From Aeromicrobium erythreum (GTDB lineage: Bacteria > Actinomycetota > Actinomycetes > Propionibacteriales > Nocardioidaceae), in assembly GCF_001509405.1 (NCBI RefSeq), contig NZ_CP011502.1, positions 1,364,001 through 1,428,000 of the forward strand: a DNA stretch of 64,000 nucleotides, read 5' to 3'. This document shows, one piece after another, positions 1-7,997 of this stretch. Each line of letters opens with the position of its first letter. Position 1 is the stretch's first letter. The position numbers and the translations under genes are program-made. A model generated the notes under the pieces. That model saw nothing but the letters and a program-made list of their open reading frames with translations, was not told the DNA's origin and searched no databases.

Positions 1-70
1 TCGACAGGTTGTCGGCGGTGTCGGCCAGCACGTGCGCGAGCCGCACGTCGTCGTTCCAGGAGTGCGTCAT
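1..70 (-). CDS. hisN: Histidinol-phosphatase / inositol monophosphatase family, N-terminal fragment
   Basis: Only the first 23 codons are in the window; the gene runs off the left edge. They begin MTHSWNDDVRLAHVLADTAD, which resembles the N-terminus of actinobacterial histidinol-phosphatases of the inositol monophosphatase fold. That enzyme carries out the penultimate step of histidine synthesis. From memory, such a gene lies beside aroA-rsgA in many Actinomycetes, which supports the call. The catalytic metal-binding motifs are outside the window, so identity rests on a short match plus synteny. Confidence 0.6.
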   Translation of the reverse strand, partial: MTHSWNDDVRLAHVLADTADNLS

Positions 71-76
71 GTTCGC

Positions 77-82
77 AGGGTA
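77..82 (-). promoter_or_regulatory. -10 element of hisN (leaderless)
   Basis: TACCCT on the minus strand, with 6 nt between it and the ATG at 70. The transcript would start at or next to the start codon. No Shine-Dalgarno sequence lies in between. Confidence 0.5.
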
Positions 83-173
83 ACGGCGACGCCCGACGTG
101 CCCGACGTGGCCAGGGGTGACCGGTGCCGCGTGGCACTACCGTGGCGGCGGTGGAGCAGGTGAGGAGGAGCAG

Positions 174-467
174 GTGAGCAGGAGCAGCCGAGGTCGGCGG
201 CTGGTGGCGGGTCTCGCGCTGCTCGCGTGGCCGGTCGGGCCCTGGCTCGGCGCCCTCGCGTTCGTCAGCAGCCTGACCCTCATGGGCGAGCCGCCCGACG
301 CGGACGACCGTCGACGGGCGGACCTGTTCCTGCTGGCCTGCGCGGTCGTCTCGGTCGGCCTGCCCGCGCTGGCGCTCGTGCTCGCACGCGACGTGCGCGT
401 GCTGGGTGTCGTGCTGCTCGCCGTGACGGCGCTGCTCGTGCCGGTGTTCGTCGTCCTGGTCGGGTGA
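174..467 (+). CDS. Small integral membrane protein, unknown function
   Basis: A 97-residue protein starting at GTG 174, chosen because an AGGAGG-type ribosome site sits just upstream at 163-168; an in-frame ATG at 117 has none. Two to three hydrophobic segments are visible: about residues 10-30, then two in the C-terminal half that is rich in Leu, Val and Ala. Between them lies a short acidic and arginine-rich loop (PPDADDRRRAD). I recognise no family. It stands alone on the plus strand between hisN and rsgA, which are both minus, and ends 17 nt from the end of rsgA. Confidence 0.6.
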   Translation: MSRSSRGRRLVAGLALLAWPVGPWLGALAFVSSLTLMGEPPDADDRRRADLFLLACAVVSVGLPALALVLARDVRVLGVVLLAVTALLVPVFVVLVG

Positions 468-484
468 CCCGGACCGGCGCCGGC

Positions 485-1507
485 TCACCAGCTGGTGGTG
501 TCCTTCGCCGCCACGATGCGTCGGAACGACTCCACCCGGGCTGCCGGCACGGTGCCTGCGGCCACGGCGAGGTCCAGCGCGCACTCCGGCTCGGTCGCGG
601 CGTGGGTGCACCCCCGCGGGCAGTCGCGGCTCGCGTCGTCGAGGTCGGGGAACGCCCGCAGCACGTCGTCGACCTCGACGTGCGCGAGCCCGAACGAGCG
701 GAAGCCCGGCGTGTCGATGATCCATCCACCGCGCCCACCGGTCGTGTCGTCGTCGAGCTCGATCGCGAGCGCCGACGTCGACGTGTGCCGACCGCGGCCG
801 GTCACCTCGTTCACGTGGCTCACCGCGCGGCCCGTCCCGGGGACCAGGGCGTTGACCAGCGTCGACTTGCCGACGCCGCTGTGCCCGATGAACACGCTGA
901 CGCGGCCGGCGATCGCCTCGCGCAGCTCGTCGAGGTTCTCGAGCCCGTCCGCGCCCCGTCGGGTGACGACGGCGCGCACGTCGAGGGGACGGAGCAGGTC
1001 GAGGATGGGGTCGGCGGGGCCGAGGTCTGACTTCGTGAGGCACACGAGCGGCTCCATGCCGGCCTCGAACGCGGCGACGAGGCAGCGGTCGATGAGCCCG
1101 GGCCGCGGGGGCGGGTCGGCCAGGGCCGTCACGACGACGAGCTGGTCGGCGTTGGCGACGACGACGCGCTCGATCGGGTCGTCGTCGTCGGCCGTGCGAC
1201 GCAGCACGGTGCGGCGGGGGAGCACCTCCACGATCCGGGCCAGCGTTCCGGTGTCGCCGCTGACGTCGCCCACGACCCGCACCTCGTCGCCGACCACGAC
1301 GCCCTGGCGGCCGAGCGGCCGGGACTTCATGGCGGTGACGAGCGGCTCCTCCGGCGTCGTGTCGAGCAGGCGGAGCGTGTAGCGGCCGCGGTCGATCGTG
1401 ACGACCCGTGCCACGGGGGCGTCGTCGTAGGACGGGCGGTCCTTGGTGCGCGGACGCGTGCGACGACGCGGTCGGTCGAACCCGGCGTGCTCGTCGTCCT
1501 GCCTCAC
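485..1507 (-). CDS. rsgA: Ribosome small-subunit-dependent GTPase A
   Basis: A 340-residue circularly permuted GTPase that acts late in 30S subunit maturation. An N-terminal OB-like region is followed by the G4-type motif LTKSDL, then the P-loop GHSGVGKST, then the G3 motif DTPGF. This permuted order is diagnostic of RsgA/YjeQ. The C-terminus carries the Cys/His zinc cluster (CPRGCTHAATEPEC). The start is GTG 1507, whose GTGA overlaps the aroA stop, so the two genes are translationally coupled. The same frame stays open far upstream, but that stretch is antisense noise inside aroA. Confidence 0.95.
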   Translation of the reverse strand: MRQDDEHAGFDRPRRRTRPRTKDRPSYDDAPVARVVTIDRGRYTLRLLDTTPEEPLVTAMKSRPLGRQGVVVGDEVRVVGDVSGDTGTLARIVEVLPRRTVLRRTADDDDPIERVVVANADQLVVVTALADPPPRPGLIDRCLVAAFEAGMEPLVCLTKSDLGPADPILDLLRPLDVRAVVTRRGADGLENLDELREAIAGRVSVFIGHSGVGKSTLVNALVPGTGRAVSHVNEVTGRGRHTSTSALAIELDDDTTGGRGGWIIDTPGFRSFGLAHVEVDDVLRAFPDLDDASRDCPRGCTHAATEPECALDLAVAAGTVPAARVESFRRIVAAKDTTSW

Positions 1508-2781
1508 GCGACCAGCCGCTCCCACACCGGCGCGAAGTTCGGGTACGTCTTCACCGTGGTCGAGACGTTCTCGACGAACAGCTCCGGCACGCGCAGCGCG
1601 AGGACCACGGCCGCGTGCGCCATGCGGTGGTCGTCGTAGGTCTCGAAGATCGCTCCGTGCAGGGGGCGCGGTCGGATCTCGAGGCCGTCCTCGGTCTCGG
1701 TGACGTCGCCGCCCAGCCGGTTCAGCTCGGTCGCGAGGGCTGCCAGACGGTCGGTCTCGTGGCCCCGCAGGTGCGCGACGCCCCGCAGCCGTGACGGGCC
1801 GTCGGCGAGCGCCGCGAGGGCCGCCACCACGGGCGTCAGCTCGCCGACGTCGTGCAGGTCGAGGTCGACGCCCTGGATGCTGGAGCCACCGTGGAAGACG
1901 AGGTCGGCCCCGTCGCGCTCGACGCTGCCGCCGAACGCCTCGACGAGCGCGCGCCACGCGTCGCCGGCCTGCTGCGTCCGCTCGGGCCAGCCACGGACCC
2001 GCATGCGTCCGCCGGTGGCGACAGCGGCGGCGACGAAGACGCCCGCGTTGGAGAGGTCCGGCTCGATCTCGACGTCGAGGGCACGGATCGGCCCGGGCGC
2101 GACGACCCACCGGTCGGGGGTGGAGTCGTCGACCTCGACGCCGCGGCGGCGCAGCTCGTGCACGGTCATCTCGACGTGCGGGAGCGACGGGAGGGTCGCG
2201 CCGACGTGGCGCAGGTCGAGGCCGTTCGCGAAGGCGGGTGCTGCGAGCAGGAGCGCCGACACGAACTGGCTGGAGGCCGACGCGTCGACCTCGAGCGGGC
2301 CGCCCTCGACCACGCCGGTGCCGCGCACGACGAAGGGAAGGGCACCTCGGCCCTCGTCGTCGACCTCGACGCCGAGGGCGCGGAGGGTGGCGATCGTCTG
2401 GCCCATGGGCCGCCGACGGGCGTGCGGGTCGCCGTCGAAGGTCGCGGGCGCGGACCGCAGCGCGGCGAGGGGCGGGACGAAGCGCATGACGGTGCCGGCC
2501 AGCCCGCAGTCGACGCTGACGGGCGCGGTGCTGGTGCGGTCGAGCGGGGTGACCCGCCAGGTCATGCCGTCCTTCTCGACCTGCGCGCCGAGCGACGTCA
2601 GGGCGGCCGCCATGAGCTGCGTGTCGCGGGAGCCCAGCGGCCGGGTCAGCGTCGACGGACCGTCGGCGAGCGCCGCCAGCACGAGGGCCCGGTTGGTCAG
2701 CGACTTCGAGCCGGGCACGAGGACCTGCGCGTCGACGGGCGTGTCTCGGGTGGGGGCGAGCCAGGGCAGCGGGGCGTTCAT
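1504..2781 (-). CDS. aroA: 3-phosphoshikimate 1-carboxyvinyltransferase (EPSP synthase)
   Basis: A 425-residue cytosolic enzyme that joins shikimate-3-phosphate and phosphoenolpyruvate in the shikimate pathway. Family motifs are present: PGSKSLTNRALVLAAL near the N-terminus, the GLAGTVMRF loop, and DDHRMAHAAVVLALRV near the C-terminus. Length is normal. The start could be GTG 2784 or the adjacent ATG 2781. The -10 box at 2790-2795 puts the transcript start on these codons, so the mRNA is probably leaderless. It is followed by rsgA with a 4-nt overlap, an arrangement common in Actinomycetes. Confidence 0.95.
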   Translation of the reverse strand: MNAPLPWLAPTRDTPVDAQVLVPGSKSLTNRALVLAALADGPSTLTRPLGSRDTQLMAAALTSLGAQVEKDGMTWRVTPLDRTSTAPVSVDCGLAGTVMRFVPPLAALRSAPATFDGDPHARRRPMGQTIATLRALGVEVDDEGRGALPFVVRGTGVVEGGPLEVDASASSQFVSALLLAAPAFANGLDLRHVGATLPSLPHVEMTVHELRRRGVEVDDSTPDRWVVAPGPIRALDVEIEPDLSNAGVFVAAAVATGGRMRVRGWPERTQQAGDAWRALVEAFGGSVERDGADLVFHGGSSIQGVDLDLHDVGELTPVVAALAALADGPSRLRGVAHLRGHETDRLAALATELNRLGGDVTETEDGLEIRPRPLHGAIFETYDDHRMAHAAVVLALRVPELFVENVSTTVKTYPNFAPVWERLVA

Positions 2782-2789
2782 CACGCGCC

Positions 2790-2795
2790 ACTCTA
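2790..2795 (-). promoter_or_regulatory. -10 element of aroA-rsgA
   Basis: TAGAGT on the minus strand, 5 nt before GTG 2784 and 8 nt before ATG 2781. Confidence 0.5.
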
Positions 2796-2845
2796 GTGGG
2801 GACGGGCCGTGGCGCCGCAGCGCGCGGCGACCACGGCCGTCGCGC

Positions 2846-3331
2846 TCACGGACGCAGGTCGTCGATGCGCTCCGCGACGGCGTCGGCTGCGTCGACGACC
2901 TTGTTCTTGGCGCGGGTGCCGATGAACTTCTTGTGCGGGTCGGGGTCGAGCGTGCTCATGAGCAGGCCGCCGATGAGCGAGACGTTCTTGAGGAAGTGGA
3001 TCGTCTGGTTCTGCCGCGACGCCGGGTCGGACTCGTTCCAGAACGGGTGCCCCACCGCGGTGGTCGGGACGAGGGTGCCGGCGAGCACGGCCGCCGAGAG
3101 GCGCGGGAAGTGACCGGTGGCCAGCGCCGCGCCCGCGACGACGTGCACGGCGCCGTTCACGCGGACGAGATTCGTCGGCGACGTCTGGAGCTGCGGCGCG
3201 GTGCGTCCGAGCGCGTCGGCGACGGGCTCGGCCTTGGGGCCCATGGCCGACGCGTGGCGCAGGGCGTTCACACCCCCGTACACGAACATCGACGCGAGCA
3301 GGGGACGGGCGAGGGTGCGCAGGACGGTCAT
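2846..3331 (-). CDS. DoxX family membrane protein
   Basis: A 161-residue protein with four predicted membrane segments, beginning MTVLRTLARPLLASMFVYGG. This start, the GGVNALRH motif and the later HFLKNVSLIGGLLM segment are typical of actinobacterial DoxX-like proteins. Some relatives associate with redox systems, but the function here is unknown. The ATG at 3331 is preceded by a CATGAT -10-like box with a 6-nt gap. It may be co-transcribed with neither flanking gene: aroA has its own promoter and the sigma-factor gene upstream ends 71 nt away. Confidence 0.8.
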   Translation of the reverse strand: MTVLRTLARPLLASMFVYGGVNALRHASAMGPKAEPVADALGRTAPQLQTSPTNLVRVNGAVHVVAGAALATGHFPRLSAAVLAGTLVPTTAVGHPFWNESDPASRQNQTIHFLKNVSLIGGLLMSTLDPDPHKKFIGTRAKNKVVDAADAVAERIDDLRP

Positions 3332-3337
3332 GGACCC

Positions 3338-3343
3338 ATCATG
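3338..3343 (-). promoter_or_regulatory. -10-like element of the DoxX gene
   Basis: CATGAT on the minus strand, 6 nt before ATG 3331. It deviates from TANNNT at the first position. Confidence 0.35.
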
Positions 3344-3402
3344 CCAACGTCGCCAGGTTCCACAACGCCAGCGCGGAGGCGCATCGTGATCCAGCGCGCA
3401 GG

Positions 3403-5196
3403 TCAGAGCGGCAGGATCCAGCTGCCCGAGCTGAAGCGCACGGTGTCGTTGTCCGAGCGCGGGTCCTCGGGGGCGGTGATGCGGATCGTGCCGGCCGGGG
3501 CCGCGCCGGCCACCTTGAAGGGGAAGGTGCCGCCCTGGCCGGCGGGCATCAGCCTGCTGCAGCTGAGGGCGGTGATGCGGTCGTTGCGCGACGCGTCGCA
3601 CGTCCAGCCGCCGCCCGGCACGCCCCGGAAGGTCGCGGAGCGGTCGAAGGCGATGGAGATCGTGACGGTGCGTGCCACGGGGTTGGTGCCGCCGTCGGCG
3701 GTGATCGGCACGATGATGCGCCGCTGCAGGTAGGTGCTGTCGTTCGTCACCGAGGGTGTCCCGAGGCCGAAGTCGGTGGACGTGACCGGCGGCGGGGTGG
3801 GCGTCGGCTCGGCGGAGGGGGTGGGCGACGGCTCTGGCCCCGCCGTCTCGCCGGGGGCCGGGGTGGCGCCGGGCGTCGGCTCCGAGCCGGGTGTCGGCTC
3901 GACCCCGTCGGGCGCCGTGGTCGGTGGCGTGGTGGGTGCGGTGCTCGGCTCCTCGACCGGCGCGGGGTCGGCGGACCCTGCCTCCTGCGACGGCTCCGGT
4001 GTCGGGGTGGCGAACACCGGCGGGGCGGTGCCGGGCTCGGGCGAGGGCGTCGGGGTGGGTGAGGCCGACGCCACGACCGAGGGCTGGTCGGACCGCACGA
4101 GGTCGGTGCCCCCGACCACGACCCCGGTGGTGAGCGCGCCCGTGATTACCGTCGTGGCGACGACCGCGGGCGTGCCGACGGTGGCGGCGGTCGCGGCGGC
4201 GGCCTGCGCGGGGACCAGGGCCACGCGCGCGACCTGGGCGACGACGGCCGACGTGAGCATGGACGCACCCGCGTACCCGCCGGCGGCGACGAACCCGCCG
4301 CCCGCCGCCACGCTCGTGGCTGCCGTGCCGCTGGCCGCCGCGGACCCGGCCGAGGCCATCGCGCTGCCGGCCGCCAGGCTCCCGGCGCCGGCGATCGCGG
4401 TGGCCGCGACGCCCGTCGCCCCGAGGTAGCCGGCGGCAGCCGGACCCAGGACGGCGGGGGCGAGGAGCCCGCGCAGGTTCTGGTTGACCTCGACGAGCTC
4501 GAGGTGGACCCCGGTGCACCGGCGGCAGCCGTCGAGGTGCTCGTCGACCTTCGCCGTGTCGCGCGGCGACAGCGTCTGACGGACGTAGCCGCCGAGCAGG
4601 GGGGTGACACGACGGCAGGTGTCGTCGGTCGTCGTGGCCGCGTGGCTCTCGAGGTAGGCGGCGCGCAGCCCCTCGCGGGCACGGTAGGCAAGGGCGGAGA
4701 CGGCGTTCGGGCTCATGCCGAGCAGCGGGGCGACGGCAGCGGGCTTCTGGCCCTCGACCTCGACGTGCCAGAGGACGAGCTGCCACCGCTCGGGAAGGGA
4801 CGCGAACGCGCGGGCCGCCGCGTCGTTCTCGAACGCGATGCTCACCGCGTCCTCGAAGGGCACGCCACGGTCGAGCACGGCGTCGTCGTCGGTCGGCCGG
4901 GTGCGGGAGGTCGCACGGACCCGGTCGACGTGCAGACGCCGCACCGAGGTCAGGAGGTAGGCGCGGAACGCCTCGTCGGGCCCGCGGCCGTCCTGCAGCA
5001 CAGCGAGGACCTTGAGGAAGGCCTCGGAGACGAGGTCGTCGGCCTCGCCGGTCGTGAGGAGCTGGCGGGCGAGACGCGTCGCCGCCTGCACGTGACGCTG
5101 GAAGAGGACGGCGTAGGCGCTCGTGTCACCGGCGCGCACGGCGCGGATGAGCTCCGCGTCGCTGCTGTCCAGCGTCGTGGCCTGCGCGTCCCGCAC
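3403..5196 (-). CDS. ECF sigma factor fused to a zinc-binding anti-sigma-like domain, Pro-rich stalk and extracellular domain
   Basis: A 597-residue multidomain regulator. Sigma region 2 spans about residues 25-95 and region 4 about 130-183, with a helix-turn-helix (GMSPNAVSALAYRAREGL). A zf-HC2-like module follows: C194, then H220-X3-C224-X2-C227. Next comes an Ala/Gly-rich hydrophobic stretch (245-365) that contains at least one membrane helix at about 340-363. A Pro/Thr/Ser/Glu-rich stalk covers 375-472, and a folded tail with two cysteines (533, 546) covers 473-597. This layout matches the ECF52-type sigma factors described in Actinobacteria: sigma and anti-sigma in one membrane-tethered chain with a sensor outside. 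The start is GTG 5196, which follows GAGGGAG with 8 nt spacing. How it would be released is not known. Confidence 0.85.
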   Translation of the reverse strand: MRDAQATTLDSSDAELIRAVRAGDTSAYAVLFQRHVQAATRLARQLLTTGEADDLVSEAFLKVLAVLQDGRGPDEAFRAYLLTSVRRLHVDRVRATSRTRPTDDDAVLDRGVPFEDAVSIAFENDAAARAFASLPERWQLVLWHVEVEGQKPAAVAPLLGMSPNAVSALAYRAREGLRAAYLESHAATTTDDTCRRVTPLLGGYVRQTLSPRDTAKVDEHLDGCRRCTGVHLELVEVNQNLRGLLAPAVLGPAAAGYLGATGVAATAIAGAGSLAAGSAMASAGSAAASGTAATSVAAGGGFVAAGGYAGASMLTSAVVAQVARVALVPAQAAAATAATVGTPAVVATTVITGALTTGVVVGGTDLVRSDQPSVVASASPTPTPSPEPGTAPPVFATPTPEPSQEAGSADPAPVEEPSTAPTTPPTTAPDGVEPTPGSEPTPGATPAPGETAGPEPSPTPSAEPTPTPPPVTSTDFGLGTPSVTNDSTYLQRRIIVPITADGGTNPVARTVTISIAFDRSATFRGVPGGGWTCDASRNDRITALSCSRLMPAGQGGTFPFKVAGAAPAGTIRITAPEDPRSDNDTVRFSSGSWILPL

Positions 5197-5300
5197 GATC
5201 GTCTCCCTCGTCCAAGCTCCCGGGGTGTCCAACGAGCGAGCGGCCTCGACGTCACGACCGGCGGGACGGCTCGGAAAAAAAGTCGTCGGTACCGCGTCAT

Positions 5301-5322
5301 GGAACGTCGGCCCATCCGTTCC
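5301..5322. promoter_or_regulatory. Inverted repeat in the divergent ECF / GGDEF-like promoter region
   Basis: GGAACG and CGTTCC form a perfect 6-bp inverted repeat separated by 10 bp, 31 nt before the plus-strand ATG 5353 and 105 nt before the minus-strand GTG 5196. GGAAC is the usual core of ECF -35 elements, so each arm could be one half of a bidirectional, autoregulated promoter region. I find no clear GTC/GTT-type -10 at 16-17 nt, so this is only a candidate. Confidence 0.4.
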
Positions 5323-5352
5323 TCCTGCGACCGACACGAGAGGGGGACCGAC

Positions 5353-6003
5353 ATGGAGGACACGCGACGCGCGGTAGCGCTGCTCGCCGACGCCGTCCGT
5401 GACGGTCGGACCGACGTCGAGGACGTTGCACACGTGGTGGGAGCGAGTGCAGCGCTCGACGGGTCCCCCCTCGATGAGGTGATCGACCTCGTCGAGGAGG
5501 CCTTCGACGGCGCCCCACGGCACGTGGCCGTGCGGGCAGCGTGCCTCGGGTGGGCCGAACGTGCCGTGGCACGGGTGCACGAGGCAGGCTGCGAGGACCC
5601 GTTGACGTCGTTGTCGACGGTCCCGCACCTGCACAGCAGGTTGGGTGACGTGTACCGCGCCGCCGCTGTCGAGGAGCAGCGCGCAGGCGACGGGCACGTG
5701 CTCGTGGTGGTCGACGTCGGCGTCGGACGGGCGAGGTCCTCGCTCGAGACGTCGGTGCGGGCCATCGAGGTGGGCCAGGTGCTCAGGTCGGTGTACCCGG
5801 GCGGCGAGACCGTCGCCCGGGTGGGACCGGGGCGCTTCGTGGTGGTGTCGGCGAGGGAGCGCGCCGATGCCACGACCCTCGCGCTCGTCGGTGTGCTTCT
5901 CGGGCGCACGCCGGCGGGTGGCGCGGCACCTCGGCTGTGGGTGGAGGAGCTTCCGCCCACGGCCGAGGACCTGCCGGGCCTGCTCCACGCGCTGTCGTCC
6001 TGA
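5353..6003 (+). CDS. Degenerate GGDEF-like domain protein
   Basis: A 216-residue cytosolic protein with no signal or membrane segment. Residues from about 80 follow the diguanylate cyclase pattern: DPLTSLSTVPHLHSRL corresponds to the family's DxLTGLxNRRxFxxRL, and ARVGPGRFVVV sits where R-x-GGDEF-x-x-x should be. The active-site GGDEF is thus replaced by GPGRF, so it should not make cyclic di-GMP. The N-terminal 70 residues are helical and unassigned. The start ATG 5353 follows GAGAGGGGG. It is divergent from the ECF fusion gene with a 156-nt shared region, which suggests a functional link, for example as an effector or nucleotide sensor. Confidence 0.65.
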   Translation: MEDTRRAVALLADAVRDGRTDVEDVAHVVGASAALDGSPLDEVIDLVEEAFDGAPRHVAVRAACLGWAERAVARVHEAGCEDPLTSLSTVPHLHSRLGDVYRAAAVEEQRAGDGHVLVVVDVGVGRARSSLETSVRAIEVGQVLRSVYPGGETVARVGPGRFVVVSARERADATTLALVGVLLGRTPAGGAAPRLWVEELPPTAEDLPGLLHALSS

Positions 6004-6067
6004 CCGGCGGGGACGGGCCCCGCGTCGCTGAGACGCTGATGTCGGTGCACTGTGGGAGGCTCGGACC

Positions 6068-6799
6068 ATGTGCGGCAGGTACGCGACCACCCGGACGTCC
6101 GCCGAGCTCGACGACGCGTTCGCGGCCGGCCTCGGCGACGGCGTCGAGCTGCCCGCGCCCGACTGGAACGTGGCGCCCACCAAGCAGGCGCCGCTGGTCG
6201 TGGGGCGCCGGCGCGACGACGCCGACGAGGCGGCCCCGCCGCGGCGCGAGCTGCACGCCGCCACGTGGGGACTCGTGCCCAGCTGGGCGAAGGACCGCTC
6301 GATCGGCAACCGGATGATCAACGCGCGGTCCGAGACGGTGGCCGAGAAGCCGGCGTTCCGTTCGGCGTTCGCGCGACGTCGGGCGATCGTGCCCGCCGAC
6401 GGCTACTACGAGTGGTACGCGGGGGAGGGCCCGAAGGCGCCGAAGCAGCCGTTCTACATCACGGCGGCCGGCGACGGCGACGCCCGCGACGTGCTCGCCC
6501 TGGCGGGTCTGTACGAGTTCTGGCGCCCGTCGCGCGACGAGCCGTGGCTGCTCACCTTCACCATCCTCACGACCAGCGCGGAGGGTGCCGACGGCCTGTT
6601 GCACGACCGCGCCCCGCTCCTCGTGCGGCCCGAGGTCCGCGACACCTGGCTGGCTCCGATCGCCCGCCCGGCCGGCGAGCTCCTCGACCTGCTGGTCCCG
6701 GCCACGCCGGGCCGGCTCGAGGCGTGGCCCGTCAGCACCCAGGTGAACAACGTGCGCCACAACGGTCCGGAGCTCGTGGAGCCGCTGCCGGCCGAGTGA
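6068..6799 (+). CDS. SOS-response-associated peptidase / HMCES (YedK family)
   Basis: A 243-residue protein that shields abasic sites in single-stranded DNA by forming a thiazolidine DNA-protein crosslink. The invariant Cys2 (MCGRY start), Asn34 (WNVAPT), Glu115 (GYYEWY) and His179 (LLHDRAPLLV) are all present. The family motifs WGLVPSW and INARSE are also there. Cys2 becomes N-terminal after Met removal, which fixes the start at ATG 6068. GGGAGG lies 8 nt upstream. The 65-nt gap to the previous gene includes a short GC-rich hairpin, so it may be transcribed separately. Confidence 0.95.
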   Translation: MCGRYATTRTSAELDDAFAAGLGDGVELPAPDWNVAPTKQAPLVVGRRRDDADEAAPPRRELHAATWGLVPSWAKDRSIGNRMINARSETVAEKPAFRSAFARRRAIVPADGYYEWYAGEGPKAPKQPFYITAAGDGDARDVLALAGLYEFWRPSRDEPWLLTFTILTTSAEGADGLLHDRAPLLVRPEVRDTWLAPIARPAGELLDLLVPATPGRLEAWPVSTQVNNVRHNGPELVEPLPAE

Positions 6800-6823
6800 G
6801 GCGGGGCTGCTGCGTGGGCCCTC

Positions 6824-6849
6824 GGAATAGGGCGAGGGTGGGCACCGTT
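6824..6849 (+). promoter_or_regulatory. SigR-type autoregulatory promoter (GGAAT-N18-GTT)
   Basis: GGAAT at 6824-6828 and GTT at 6847-6849 are exactly 18 nt apart, matching the consensus described for SigR/SigH promoters of Actinomycetes. Transcription would begin near 6856, a few nucleotides before an AAGGAGG ribosome site (6861-6867) and an in-frame ATG at 6873. It therefore reads into sigR and should provide positive feedback under thiol-oxidative stress. Confidence 0.8.
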
Positions 6850-6960
6850 GTGATGCGTGTAAGGAGGCCGACATGCTCGCGTGCCCTGAGCGCACCACCA
6901 CCAGCCCCCCGTCCTTGTCCGTCGATGTCGTCGCCCCAGGCGACCGTCGGACCGCGGGAG

Positions 6961-6966
6961 TAGGCT
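6961..6966 (+). promoter_or_regulatory. Proximal -10 element of sigR
   Basis: TAGGCT, 8 nt before ATG 6975. A housekeeping promoter here would give a nearly leaderless mRNA for the short SigR form. Confidence 0.5.
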
Positions 6967-6974
6967 GGAGCACG

Positions 6975-7670
6975 ATGACCGACACCCCAGAACGTTCCCC
7001 CAGGACCACGGAGGGCAGCCCCTCGGAGGGCACCGCGTCCGACCTGCTCGCCGACGTGGTCGACTACAGCGACGTCGACGTCGCGACCGAGACGCCTGAG
7101 CAGCGCCAGGTCCGCTTCGAGGCCGAGGCGATGCCGTTCCTGAACCAGCTCTACTCGGCCGGTCTGCGCATGACGCGCAACCCGCAGGACGCCGAGGACC
7201 TCGTGCAGGAGACCTACGCGAAGGCGTTCAGCGCGTTCCACCAGTACAAGCCGGGCACGAACCTCAAGGCGTGGCTGTACCGGATCCTCACGAACACCTA
7301 CATCAACTCCTACCGCAAGAAGCAGCGTCAGCCGCAGCAGGTCACCGACGAGATCGAGGACTGGCAGATCGCGGCGGCCGAGGCGCACTCGTCCTCGGGC
7401 CTGAAGTCCGCGGAGATGGAGGCGCTCGAGCGGCTGCCCGATAGCGACGTCAAGGACGCGCTGCAGGCGCTGCCCGAGGACTTCCGCTACGCGGTGTACC
7501 TGGCTGACGTCGAGGGCTTCCCGTACAAGGAGATCGCGGAGATCATGGGCACGCCCATCGGCACCGTGATGTCCCGTCTGCACCGTGGTCGACGTCAGCT
7601 GCGCGAGCTGCTGGCCGACTACGCCCGTGACCGCGGCATGGCCGTGGCGAGCGGGGTGAGCGACCAGTGA
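6975..7670 (+). CDS. sigR: Thiol-oxidative-stress sigma factor SigR/SigH
   Basis: A 231-residue ECF sigma factor that redirects RNA polymerase to thiol-homeostasis genes. Region 2 contains [14 protein letters not shown] and [20 protein letters not shown]. Region 4 contains the helix-turn-helix [20 protein letters not shown]. The downstream overlap with rsrA confirms identity. Two starts look real. ATG 6975 gives the standard protein. ATG 6873, with a perfect AAGGAGG five bases away, adds 34 residues and lies on the SigR-dependent transcript. A longer, unstable SigR form made the same way is known in Streptomyces coelicolor. Confidence 0.93.
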   Translation: MTDTPERSPRTTEGSPSEGTASDLLADVVDYSDVDVATETPEQRQVRFEAEAMPFLNQLYSAGLRMTRNPQDAEDLVQETYAKAFSAFHQYKPGTNLKAWLYRILTNTYINSYRKKQRQPQQVTDEIEDWQIAAAEAHSSSGLKSAEMEALERLPDSDVKDALQALPEDFRYAVYLADVEGFPYKEIAEIMGTPIGTVMSRLHRGRRQLRELLADYARDRGMAVASGVSDQ

Positions 7671-7957
7671 GCGCAGAGCCCACCGCCACCGGAGGCTGCG
7701 ACGGCCCCGACTGCTCCAAGGCCCTCGAGAACCTCTACCTGTTCCTCGACTCGGAGATCGACAGCGCGAGCTGCGACGAGATCCAGGCGCACATCGACGA
7801 CTGCAGCCAGTGCCTGACCGAGTACGACCTCGAGCGTCTCGTGAAGGCGCTCGTGCACCGCTCCTGCAGCGAGGTCGCCCCCGAGCCGCTGCGCGACAAG
7901 GTGCTCCTCTCGATCCGGGCCGTGCAGGTCCAGATCACCGAGTACCGCACCTCCTGA
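7667..7957 (+). CDS. rsrA: Zinc-binding redox anti-sigma factor RsrA
   Basis: A 96-residue ZAS-type anti-sigma factor that holds SigR inactive until its cysteines are oxidised. The zinc ligands align with those of the Streptomyces protein: Cys16, His42, Cys46 and Cys49 (H-X3-C-X2-C), with extra cysteines at 11, 36 and 67. The start GTG 7667 overlaps the sigR stop by four bases, so the pair is made in step. A strong hairpin follows 12 nt after the stop. Confidence 0.93.
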   Translation: MSAEPTATGGCDGPDCSKALENLYLFLDSEIDSASCDEIQAHIDDCSQCLTEYDLERLVKALVHRSCSEVAPEPLRDKVLLSIRAVQVQITEYRTS

Positions 7958-7969
7958 CCCACCCACCAC

Positions 7970-7997
7970 CGCCCCTCCCCGTGCTCGGGGAGGGGCG
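7970..7997 (+). terminator. Terminator hairpin of sigR-rsrA
   Basis: A perfect 12-bp GC stem (CGCCCCTCCCCG with its complement) around a TGCT loop, without a T-tract. This form is usual in high-GC Actinomycetes. Confidence 0.75.
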
